The position numbers and the translations under genes were made by a program. Below, piece after piece: positions 12,442-22,640 of a stretch of DNA of 64,000 bases. The notes under the pieces were generated by a model. The model had not been told where the DNA came from. It made no database searches and worked only from the letters and a program-made list of their open reading frames with translations. The stretch spans positions 930,001-994,000 of the forward strand of contig WACJ01000040.1 in NCBI GenBank assembly GCA_008973525.1. Direction: 5' to 3'. This DNA comes from Stenopsyche tienmushanensis. Lineage: Eukaryota; Arthropoda; Insecta; Trichoptera; Stenopsychidae. Each line of letters starts with the position of its first letter. The first letter of the stretch is position 1.

Positions 12442-13640
12442 CCATAGACTATAGCATTACGGCAAAACTGTCTAAAAACAAATAGTCTTAGTAGTTTAGG
12501 TTTTTAAATATGGGATCAATTTTCAAGATATTAAAAATGGCATGTAGATTGTTGGTAAAAATACCATTGACTGCAAATCTGCATCGACCTGATGACTTGC
12601 ACGTAATCCGAGATCCCATTGCAGCTCAGAGCGTCATTCAGCAAATATTTGTCTGGCAAACCTCAAATAACATTAACTCCATTAAATTGTTACTAACTTG
12701 TTGATAATATACGAACACATCTTCAATATTATACAATCGTCCGCGATGCATTTATATCGCATTTTCGATCGATGATCAACATTAAACATCCAATATAGAT
12801 GTTTAATCGCAGATCCCCCCTATTATCAACATGATTCATCTTCTTGACAATGGAGATCCAATAAAGCTCCAATTAAATACACAAATTGGATTATTGGTTT
12901 TCAATTGCAAGATCAACTGCCCTGAATCGCTAATCGAATTACGAATTCGCCATTCTTGCGTGGAATTAATGCGTTCTTGAAAACCAATTTAATGCATGTA
13001 TAAAAATAGAAAACTTCCCTTATTTATATCATCCATCTCGTATCTTCCATGATGTATTTATATAAAAATATGCATGAAAAATAAATTCCAACATGTTTCT
13101 GTTATCGTAAAATCTTGAATTTATAACAATAGCTATGATATCTGATGGTTATTTTAAAAATAATGATGAGTCAACTACTGCTGAATATGGTCAAATTTAT
13201 AATTAGCAAAATTAATTCTATTGCAAATTTCTTTTCTAAGAGCCAATGATCAAATAAAGATACCGTCGGTAATGAAAAATGTATTTAGAATTTTCAAGAA
13301 AAGCGTTGATTTATAATAAAATAAATTTAATTGGCAAGATTCCCTTGGGTGGTTCAGGCAAGCCTATTAAAAATAAAATGGGTCAAGAGTTTAAAATAAC
13401 ATAACCTTGAGACTATATAACCAGATAGTGACTTCCCCGCCGCACACAAAATATTAAGCTTATACATATTTTTGTATGTGACCATACTAAAGCAGCATAC
13501 GGTGGAGTGCGGGTTAAAAATAAAGCCAGAAAGAGGTCAATTTCTCAGCTTCCCTCTATCGTCAAGCACAATACTCGTGGAGATCTTAAACATACTTTAA
13601 AAAAATATTGTCAGACGCTACATAAGAAAACACAGAATCA
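12442..13640. other. Intergenic, no recognised gene
   Basis: AT-rich, with no frame over 64 codons. Nothing recognised. Confidence 0.45.
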
Positions 13641-15203
13641 AATTCAATATAATTTTATTTACTGAAATGAAAATAATATTTAAATTATTAGTATAATTTT
13701 AAAGTCCACATAAACATGATTTATATATAAATAAAACAGCAATTATCTATGAGACAATCTCCAGAATACACAATAGACTTTTAGAAAATTAATTTACACT
13801 TTACGAGACTTCTGAGCGCACAAACATGCACACAATGTAAAAAATATAACATTTTTAAATATCGAGAACGCGGCATACTGTCCGAGAGCTCAGTTTCGCT
13901 CTCGAGCACCATGCTCAGCATTCACAATGGGAAAAAGTTGCGAATACTATCGCTCTATCCACACGATTATAGATATACTCTTTCATACGCTACGCGTACA
14001 ACGTCCAATATAGGTTAGATTTGAAATGTGTGCAGTCTTCACTTGGTGTTATGACAATATTTATAAGCGTCTATACTAGGACTCCCGCGGCAGCGAGAGA
14101 GCAGACTAACAAAGAATAAGTCTAAATTTGGCGATACATCCTTCGAAGCGAAATAATTGACAAAAATAGTTGTTAGGTCACAACACAAAAAGGCACAAAT
14201 TAAAAATATAATTCATTCTCTCTACGTCCTTAAAGACAAGGACAAAAACATACAAATGACATAATTATATAGAATAACAATATTAATCAATAGGGGCAAT
14301 AGGATTTTCACAGTGGTAATAATACAAATTTTCACCTAAAAAACATAAAATACTTTCGGCGTTCGATCATCGACTCTCCACATGAGATGTCTATTTTCAA
14401 TTAAAGTATATATCTACAAAAACCTATACAATAATTTATAAATAAATAGATAACCACAATAAGCATAGAGATGTGCATTGAGTTTTAGATCCTAACAAAA
14501 TCTGAACGAGGATTTTACTGCCGACCAGAAATTGTTATAAAGCTAGCATCGCTATAAAAGAATCATCGTACAAGAGATTGAATACCATATAATACAAATC
14601 AATCTATTTCATCAAAATTACATCTAATGCGCATAACTCGCAGACATACTTCAGTTTTAAATATTGACTAAATACTATTTCATCGCAAATTTTTGCAGAA
14701 TCACAAAAAGCTAGGCGTTACTGTCAATTTACCAACGATATAACATATATTAAAACTGAATATATAGACAGTATCGTCGTTGAATTGATGCTGTTCTGAT
14801 AAAACTAAATTACAACTGGAGGGCGGCGCACGTTGCAGTTCTAACATCGAATAAAATATATAGCTAAGTGTACAGAATATATATTTATATTTTGATCGAT
14901 AAAAACGTAACAATTCGACGAAAGCTGCCTTCATCGTCGACGATGCATTTCGGCAAGGAGGGTAGAATACGGAAAACGAACGAGCTATTCAAGGCGCGAT
15001 CAACGATATAGAGAAACTCGCACATTATACGCTTTCAGCATGCGCAGCATATATACACAAACGTAACGAATACTATAAAAAATATGATGAAATCGTCAGT
15101 ATCGGACTGGCCGAGGGAAGTGTCCATTGCACTCGTCGGATCGGTCCGATATTATGATTATCTCCGTTGCGAGCGGGACGGCTTCCGGGACGCGGTGTGT
15201 CGC
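13641..15203 (-). other. Probable 3' UTR and downstream flank of the PP1 gene
   Basis: No coding signal on either strand except antisense shadows near 15.1 kb. Base composition drops from the GC-rich PP1 coding region to AT-rich within about 250 bases of the stop codon. On the minus strand an AATAAA motif lies near 13645-13650 and could be a polyadenylation signal. Several other A-rich motifs occur in between, so the transcript end is not determined. The extent given is an inference. Confidence 0.3.
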
Positions 15204-16190
15204 TCACTTCTTCTTGGTGAGCGCTTTCGCTGTTGTCGCGTCCGCCGATGGAGTTTTGGAACCGTGGATCTTGTTGTACATGTATTTGGCCTTCTTCTCG
15301 GACGGCCGGAGGATTTGGAACGAGCACATGAGCGACTCGTCAACGGACATCATGCCTCCGGCGTTGTCGAACTCTCCGCAATAGTTCGGCGCCGAGAAGA
15401 GGGTGACGAGCTGTCTCTTGGCGAAGAATTCATAGCCGTCTTCGACTACTTGATGGGCTCGACAGATGAGGTCCAGGTCGTGTCGGTGAAGGAACTTGTT
15501 GACGATGTCCGGACCGAACGTAAATGAGACGCCGCGGTCGTTTTCGCCCCAGCCTTTGACGTCTTTTTCGGGATCCGACCAGAGCAGATCGCAGAGCAGC
15601 CCGGTGTCGGGGACGTCAGTCGGGCGCATGATGCGTTTGATCTGCTCCATCCCCTGCAAGTCGGGAGAGAGACCTCCGTGGCAGCAGAAGATCTTCTCGT
15701 CGACGATCGCCGCGATGGGCAAGCAATTGAAGCAGTCCGTGAACGTCTTCCAGAGCTTGACGCTGAAGCGGCGCTTGCACTCGTCGTAGAAGCCGTAGAT
15801 GCGATTGATGCTTGCGCACTCGTGATTGCCGCGCAATAGGAAGAAGTTCTCCGGATACTTGATCTTGTAGGCGAGGAGCAGGCATATCGTCTCGAGAGAC
15901 TGCTTCCCGCGGTCCACGTAGTCCCCGAGGAAGAGGTAGTTCGCTTCCGGCGGAAAGCCGCCGTACTCGAAGAGTCGCAGCAGGTCGGTGTACTGGCCGT
16001 GGATGTCGCCGCAGATCTTGAGCGGCGCCTCGAGCTCGAGCAGGATCGGCTGCTGGAGGAATATCTCGCGCGAAGTCTGACAGAGCGCGCGGACTTCCGC
16101 CTCCGTCATCTGCACCGTCTTGCCGGGTCGGCAGCCCCGGACCTCGAGCAGCCGGAAGATGAGGGCGTCGACGTCGACTTCGTCGGCCAT
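15204..16190 (-). CDS. PP1beta: Protein phosphatase 1 catalytic subunit, beta type, intronless
   Basis: Complete 328-residue serine/threonine phosphatase, the catalytic subunit that works with many targeting subunits (for example myosin phosphatase) in cytoplasm and nucleus. All metal and catalytic motifs are present: GDIHG 61-65, GDYVDRG 89-95, GNHE 121-124, His171 in CHGG, His246 in RAH and [11 protein letters not shown] 266-276. The N-terminus ([10 protein letters not shown]) and the [11 protein letters not shown] stretch match the beta/flapwing group rather than alpha/gamma. Length is normal for the family (about 327-330). The variable tail is Lys-rich and keeps one Thr-Pro (313-314), like the CDK site in other PP1 tails. 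The start context CTAACATGG is favourable. The whole frame is uninterrupted, which is unusual for an animal PP1-beta gene and suggests an old retrocopy or complete intron loss. It uses G/C-ending codons, unlike the AT-rich surroundings. No frameshift or missing catalytic residue is seen, so I read it as functional. Confidence 0.97.
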   Translation of the reverse strand: MADEVDVDALIFRLLEVRGCRPGKTVQMTEAEVRALCQTSREIFLQQPILLELEAPLKICGDIHGQYTDLLRLFEYGGFPPEANYLFLGDYVDRGKQSLETICLLLAYKIKYPENFFLLRGNHECASINRIYGFYDECKRRFSVKLWKTFTDCFNCLPIAAIVDEKIFCCHGGLSPDLQGMEQIKRIMRPTDVPDTGLLCDLLWSDPEKDVKGWGENDRGVSFTFGPDIVNKFLHRHDLDLICRAHQVVEDGYEFFAKRQLVTLFSAPNYCGEFDNAGGMMSVDESLMCSFQILRPSEKKAKYMYNKIHGSKTPSADATTAKALTKKK

Positions 16191-16450
16191 GTTAGCGAGA
16201 CTGAGCCTTATCTAAGCGCGCCGAGAAGGGCCTCTCGATCGGGGGCCGCGACGGAGGCGGAGCTGAAGCGCGCCGGGGGCCGCCCCATCGGCCGCGGTTC
16301 GGACGACGCGCACTCTTCGGTCGGGGCTCCCTGGGGCACGATAGCGTGCGGGGAAACGCGGGGGGCGCGGGTGACGAACGTCTGCGACGCGCGCGACGGA
16401 CGTCTACGAAGACCGTTCCGGACTGAATATGGTCAAGTTGGTACTCCTAC

Positions 16451-16648
16451 CTTAGGGCGGAGCGCGTGCACCGTGGCGGGCGAACGAGCGGCAAAATACG
16501 CGCCCAGACCGAGGGCGGCTGCCCCGACTAGGCCGGCGGTTGCGCCCCCGTTCCTCGCAGCCTTCCATCCCCCGAAATTTCGCACAGGCGCGGTCCCGCG
16601 GGCCCCGTTTCGAATTATTCTACATGACAGCTTGGCCAGGGTGGCCAT
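16451..16648 (-). CDS. First exon of a mitochondrial-type protein (partial)
   Basis: Open from an ATG at 16648, this encodes 66 residues up to a good donor, AAG|GTAGGAGT (intron begins at 16450). Without splicing the frame stops five codons later. The peptide starts MATLAKLSCRIIRNGARG, which is basic, free of Asp/Glu and rich in Ala/Ser/Arg, like a mitochondrial presequence. A Gly/Ala-rich hydrophobic segment follows (ATAGLVGAAALGLGAYFAA), then TVHALRPK. This resembles the bipartite leaders of inner-membrane or intermembrane-space proteins such as cytochrome c1, but I cannot name the protein. Two readings are possible: the first exon of an unrelated gene whose later exons lie beyond PP1, or a 5' exon of the PP1 transcript. 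In the second case an AG at 16213-16212 would join it in frame to PP1. Chance coding in a GC-rich island cannot be excluded. Confidence 0.5.
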
Positions 16649-16699
16649 CTTAATACCGCACTACCGGCGAGAGAGAGCGAGATGACTATATTCGCGCTT

Positions 16700-17756
16700 G
16701 CGTGCTGCAACCCGACCTCGAGTTATTATTAATTTTTCACTCATAATAACCTAACAAAATATATTTCGTCCAGACTCTTGTCGTCGAACTCGACGCTTTG
16801 GCCGTAACACACACTCTAAACGCACCTTAAAAATATCAAATACTCATGTAAATCCAGACAATTTCATTAATAATTTTACTCATATGAATCAATTCATGAA
16901 AAGCACACATAATAAAAACACGCATCTTAAAATGCGACAATATATTATATCTTTATTATTTTGAACCATGAATTAAACAAAATTAATTAACCTGTAACAT
17001 ATCGAAATTATTATAAATTGTATGTTAAATTCTTATCTCATTCAAATTTAATTACATTCTTAAAAAAAGCGACATCTATATTTGTTTGCAATAAAATTGT
17101 TTAAATGCTAAAAAACCATAAAAATGAATTAAAACGAAAAAAATTGATCTGTAATATTGGTGCAAAGCAATACATTTTTACGAATATAAAGTGTCACTTG
17201 TTTTTATTTTTTTAAACAATTTGTATATTTAATTTTCTCCAAAAAATACTTCATTATTTTATAAATAAATTGCGCACTATCATTGTTTTTGTGATATAAT
17301 ACCAACAGGTTATGCATATACGCTATTATCCAATACAATTAGTTAGCGCTTAAATTTGCATCGCCGTATTTTTTTTTTTTCAAATTGAATCCCGTTTTAT
17401 ATACGCGAGTCATAAAATTTAATTGGTTTTGTTCTGTTTTGTTGCTGTCTATTTTCGTCTGCATCTTATCAATATTAATTGGTCATTGTAGTATTTCATA
17501 AACGTAGATTTAAGTATTTTTGTAACGTTTTGCGATTTTATTGTAATTTAAAGCATTAAAACTTTAATAAGCGAATTGCTTTTTAAAAAAAGTCTTATTA
17601 AATTTAATTTAAAAAATGATATATAATAAAATAATATTCATATATTTTTGATAAAGTTAAAACTCGTTAAAAACGAGTATCCGATCACTGTTTTTGGTTG
17701 TTTGAGAGTCTAAATTGGGTATAAAATTTTACTTCTATCGCTCGCTATATTTTACC
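16700..17756. other. AT-rich stretch, no feature seen
   Basis: Very AT-rich with many homopolymer runs. No frame, repeat family or gene recognised. Confidence 0.5.
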
Positions 17757-17900
17757 GCTCGTTCAGCGGTCTGAAAAGCGGACCGATTGAGCATATAAAC
17801 CTTATGATCACTCCGTCCCCTTTTAGGGCTTTTTGCGGCATTTTCTATGATTTGTACGATCGCGGAAGTGACGTAGCGTCCTAGTCTTAGTCGTATCAGT
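17757..17900 (+). mobile_element. hAT-2 core fragment
   Basis: Runs from CGTTCAGCGGTCTGAAAAGC through GAGCATATAAACCTTATGAT to GACGTAGCGTCCTAG. It matches the middle of the hAT-2 copies at 21.2, 42.1 and 56.8 kb. Neither terminus is present. Confidence 0.65.
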
Positions 17901-19331
17901 TTCCTTAACTATATAATTCATGATTCTGAATCTTCATCAGAAGAAATATTCAGATTGTACTGTGATAAGTATTAAGTGATCAAATTATCAAGGATTGCAC
18001 TCAATTGCAGCAGCAGGCATGCATGCTTCTTTTCAAAATAGACAAATGCACTGCAGAATTTTTATTTTTAAATTGCTGATTTGATGGAATGGAATGTTTC
18101 TTCAATGTCCGTTGACATTCTTCAGTGGTGCACATGGCATTGACGTTTCTGTGGTTAACGTACGATTTATAAAGCACTGGTGTATTAACATCGGGGATAT
18201 TATGGATAATTAAGAAGTATGAGTCAGTGGACTATTTCGCCTTCCGCTATTGGTGTTATATCATTAAAGCAGTACGTGTCCGAGGACAGGTCTGCTGATC
18301 TATTAAATCCGTTTGGCTGACGTTCGTTTTTTGCCATCAGCTGACTGTGAACCGTTCTTTCAGCACGTGGTCCTTGAATCAGGTGACTGTTGCATACATT
18401 TTCTGGTACAGCACGTGAACTGATCCAAAAGTGGGTCACAAAAAGACCCACTTAGCAAACCGTAGAAAGCTCCATTTATCGCATTTGAATATATTTTCAG
18501 AAAGCGCGTGCGGAAACGTGCTATTGAAATTCATGACAATATCTCGTGCTTTGAGTGTTAGAGTAGTTCTTTCAAAAATAAACCTTGAACGTCACTCTTG
18601 ATCATTTTCGAAGAAGAACTTCTATCGCACTCGATGATATAAGAGCCATGGACCACCCGCAAAATATTGATGCTGGATCTGATCAATTCTAATGTCTTAA
18701 TTCCATTAAAAATGCCACGATACAACAATTTTAATGTCTGCAATCTGCTCGCATGACGCCAATGTGCACTTGAAACATGTAGTAATAAAATTTTCTTTCA
18801 AACTCTTTGAAGACGATTTCAACATCCTTTCACACGGATACCTCTTTGTAGAGGCACCTCTTCTTTTGTATGGAATTTCTTTCAGAAATGCACTCGTGCT
18901 GCACTCGAAATTGACATTGTTCTGTCTACGTGCATACATTCAGGTCCGCAGGGTCGATTTCAATCGTAACTCGAAGCATGATGTTGTAATCGTAAAGTGC
19001 GGATCGTTAAATATATAAATTGCATATCATATTTATTTACGACTACACGATGCTAAGACCCATATTTGTCGCGAATAAACATTAAATCTGAGCATTTTTG
19101 TTGATTTAATGCACAATGATTGATTGCATGACCTTGAAAATCATCAAAAATGCAGATAAAACATTCCAAATCGTCTAATATATAAATAAAAATATAATTT
19201 TGTTGTGTTCTTGCTATGGATATATTATCCGCCAGTTGAAGTGTTATCAAAGTCAAACAATTACGAACATCAAATTACCAATTAAATCACGCTAATTTTT
19301 AGAGTTCGGAACTTAAACAGATACTCGTAAC
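17901..19331. other. No recognised gene; overlapping open frames
   Basis: Between 18224 and 19018 open frames of 61-94 codons overlap on both strands and base composition is more even than in the flanks. This could be a decayed coding sequence, but I recognise no motif. Confidence 0.4.
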
Positions 19332-20046
19332 TAGGGAATCCAATCCCGGGATCCCGGATCCCGGGATCCCGTGCTAATTGCTACTAATTGGCGGACTTAG
19401 GCGACGCATAGGAGCAGTGACTGTCTAATCTGTGTATACATATATAGCGTACATGTATGTTTTTCAAATTGTTATAATAACCTTTCCCTACCGGTGATGT
19501 ATTTACTACACCACGGCTCTAATAATGGGAATATCGATATGAAATATAATAGATACGAGGATCAGAATTTTTGTATTCCTCCGTAATATAATTACGAATC
19601 ACATCGAAGTATTATAGTATATAAGTATTCATCTGCAGCGACGAAAATAAATAATTGGTCGGAAAATTGGGAATTTGCGAGTTTTAGTCCATGTCTCAGC
19701 AGAAAGGAATTTTACTTAGATATTTTACCAGCATTTATATATCTAAAGACGATACATCTAATGAGTGTGCATTTTCAGCAGAAAAATGCCTGGCTCCCAA
19801 AATCAGATCCAGACTAAATGACCAGACCACCAGACACCCGATTCTTTAATGTTACTTCGGGCATGTTTTCAAAACAATATTTGAATTTTTTGGTGTTTTA
19901 TTTATCTATTTTTGAATGGTATTCTCATCTTTTCTTGGATAAATAAAAAAATTTCGCCTTCAAGCTATTTTTTATATTAAACAAATGGACTTAGTAATAA
20001 TTTTTGATCAAATTTATCAACGTAATTTCTTGGATTGGATTCCCTA
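19332..20046 (+). mobile_element. hAT-1 copy with both termini
   Basis: A 715-bp copy bounded by TAGGGAATCCAATCCCGGG on the left and GGATTGGATTCCCTA on the right, the clearest inverted termini of the family. The left end carries a tandem GGATCCCGG duplication and then jumps to CTACTAATTGGCGGACTTAG, so the left subterminal region is deleted. The core is complete. A decayed transposase C-terminal remnant lies at about 19757-19885 (still AFSA then KIRSRLND, with disruptions after). No convincing 8-bp target duplication was found. Confidence 0.82.
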
Positions 20047-21201
20047 GTTGACAACACAAAGATCCGAATGAGATAATTACTGAGCATCTTGAATTACTTT
20101 AAAAAGAACTTCATCAGCAAATCGTTAAGCATACAGAAAATTAAACTACATCGGTGCCAAGCCCATTCTTTGCATCTTTGAATGTAGCCAACATTCCCGA
20201 TTGGTGTCGATGAATTCTAAGACCTGCAAATCGATTTTTCATCATGTAATTTGTTCCATAAAGATGTTAGTTAGTCTGGTGTGCTGTGTCCTAATCGTAT
20301 TTAAATGTCACCATGTTTGCCTTTCAAGTTTTGTTCCTACTTGTCTGTATATATTTCTGCAAGAGTTGATTTAAATTCTTCCACATATCGATACAAAGAC
20401 AAGGAACAAATTGAATATTGAAAATGAATGGCATTAACGAGCATTGAATCACGGTTTTCAAAACTGCTTACTTAGATGCAAGTACAACCATTACATTATC
20501 TTTAATAATTATGCTCTGATCTATTTAAATTTATTTCTTAACCGTATCAAAATGTCTTTCACTTGTAAATATGGCGTAGGCTGCAATTTAAAAAGATCGA
20601 ATAATACCATTATCTTATAATCGTTGAAGCATGCATGATTAGTATATTATGTTCGATAAATTATGGAAATAGAAAAATACGGAGAGTATTGAGAAAGAAA
20701 TTCAAAGGATTGTGATAGTCCTTGATTAGCTTATTGATATTAATTTGAACGATCTTACCATCGATGATTCGTTGGATCTTGAAATCGAATGATTACTGAG
20801 GGAACTGAAAATATAATCAAATATAAAAAATCATGTCACAAGGGATAATAAAAGGGTAGATTTTCATTAGTAAAAATCTACTGTTATAGTTCGTTCCAAA
20901 AGTATTTATAATTATCTTACAATTTGTGATTTTTTAAAACTATCTAGATCTGTTTCAGATTTCGATTGATGTTCCTTATGTTTCATTCGTATCTTTACGT
21001 GCCATTTAACCCTTTGCCCTCGAGACCTTTATTCGCGCGGTCAACCAGAAACACGAGACGTCTATATAATTTTGCCGTGTGTTCATAAAACGATTTTCGG
21101 GTCAAGTATTACAATAATATATCTATTTGAAGGGGTGTCATGTTACACCTTATACGATTATACAGAAGAACGTAAGGACCCGCTTCAAAGGAACTAAACA
21201 T
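20047..21201. other. Intergenic, no recognised gene
   Basis: AT-rich; nothing recognised. Confidence 0.45.
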
Positions 21202-21690
21202 CAGGGCCGTAACAAGAGCATGGCAAAGCAGACGCCCGCCACGGGCGCAACTGGGTTTGGGACGCAAAACGCAGAATACCGACCCATTTTATTTTACATG
21301 AACTAACACTGATTGGCTCTGCCCTATAATACATATTAAGTTGTTTAATCCCTCTTTTCTTCGTTATGGCTATGTTTATAGGCATTTGATCGCGAAGTCA
21401 CATTCGTCATATCAGCGGTCCGAAAAGCAGACCGATTGAGCATACAAACCTTATGGCCAATTTGTCTTCTTTTAGGGCTTTTTGCGGCATTTTCGATGAT
21501 CTGTATGATCACTGAAGCAACTTAGCGTCTAGACACTTTTTATCATAGTTACATACAATAACCGCCATCTATACATTATGTCGGGTACTTTTGGGACTAT
21601 CTTTATATTTTATTTTTAAAAATACATTATAATAGTATTGAATATATTGCATTTGTAATAATATTTAGTTAACGTTAAAAAGATTCTTGC
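21202..21690 (+). mobile_element. hAT-2 copy, left end intact
   Basis: Begins with CAGGGCCGTAACAAGAGCAT, a hAT-type terminus. It continues through GGCGCAACTGGGTTTGGGAC and the core hairpin (CAGCGGTCCGAAAAGC...GACCG) to the TACTTTTGGGACTATCTTT segment and a TATATTGCATTTGTAATAAT segment. The right terminus seen in the 42.1 kb copy is missing. No transposase coding. Confidence 0.75.
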
Positions 21691-22189
21691 CACACGGTGG
21701 TGAGCGAGAGTTGCCTTTCGAGTTGTGGCATCAAATCATATAGTGAGTGAGAGTCACCTCTCGAATGAAAAGGGCTAATCAATGCCTGTTCCTACAATTC
21801 AAATCAAAAAGAATAACTTTAGCATTTTATCACGCTGATACACGACACACAGGTTGAAAACCACTTTTATGTTTAAACATTTCGATGCAGTAACCTCTTT
21901 TATAGACATTACTGAAATTACGTTTCAATCTATTATCTGGTTTAAGAATTATAACAATTTTATGAAAGAAGTAGAGTTTAATGAATGAATTGGTAGATGT
22001 TTAGTATGGAACGCCCGGACTACAGAGTGTTAATATAATATTAATGTAGAATGTCTGTTTGCGATGTGATCTGACATATTTAAAAAAAAACTTTTAACAA
22101 TAACTTAGAAGACAGGCAACTTATTGCTGAAATTACACACTCGTTAGAGGTAGCGTCTTCAAATATTTAAATGCTAGTTAAATATTTAA
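21691..22189. other. Short intergenic stretch
   Basis: No gene. A loosely repeated GTGAGCGAGAGTTGCC / GTGAGTGAGAGTCACC pair occurs near 21700-21755. Confidence 0.4.
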
Positions 22190-22640
22190 GTAAAATTCCT
22201 TTCTGCTGAGACACGGACTAAAACTTGCAAAATTCCCGATTTCCCGACAAATTATTTTTTTTCGTCGCTGCAGATGAATAATTATATACTATAATACTTT
22301 GATGTGATTTGTAATTATATCACGGATGAATACAAAAATTCTGAGCCCCGTATCTATTATATTTCATATCGATATTCCCATTATTAGAATCGAGGTGTAG
22401 TAAATACATCACCGGTACGGAAAGGTTAATATAACAATTTGCATATATTGTCACTGCCTCTACGCGTAGCATAAGTTCGCCAATTAGTAGTTACATCAAT
22501 GTTTCCAAGCGTTCAGATTTAGGCAGGAATGTCTCGATTTAGTAGCCTTCATCGTGCTGGTTTGGTTTACGATTTTTGTTAGATAAAAATTTCAATCCCG
22601 AATTTTCGGAATTCATGAGCACCAAAAACTCTCTGTGATT
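22190..22640 (-). mobile_element. hAT-1 copy, right part deleted
   Basis: Inverted copy from the ACACGGACTAAAACTTGC segment (22210) through the core to TTTCAATCCCGAATTTTCGG and CATGAGCACCAAAAACT. The ATATACATATATA tract is reduced. Both extreme termini are lost. Confidence 0.78.

Larger units (their letters stand above)
15084..16690. promoter_or_regulatory. GC-rich island over PP1 and the upstream exon
   Basis: Strikingly GC- and CpG-rich compared with the rest of the window. It covers the PP1 coding region, the 260-base gap upstream and the 16.45-16.65 kb exon, then ends sharply at about 16.7 kb. Part is explained by GC-biased codons in PP1, but the non-coding 16200-16450 gap is just as GC-rich, which fits a promoter/5' region. 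No TATA box was identified. Confidence 0.5.

Noticed and set aside
15084..15885. Further long open frames overlapping PP1 (147, 97, 89 and 85 codons)
   Set aside because: Shadow frames of the GC-biased PP1 coding sequence; the PP1 frame explains all of them.
15999..16685. 228-codon plus-strand open frame in the GC-rich island
   Set aside because: It is antisense to the PP1 N-terminus and the upstream exon. Arg/Ala/Glu-rich composition is what GC-rich antisense sequence gives, and no domain is visible.
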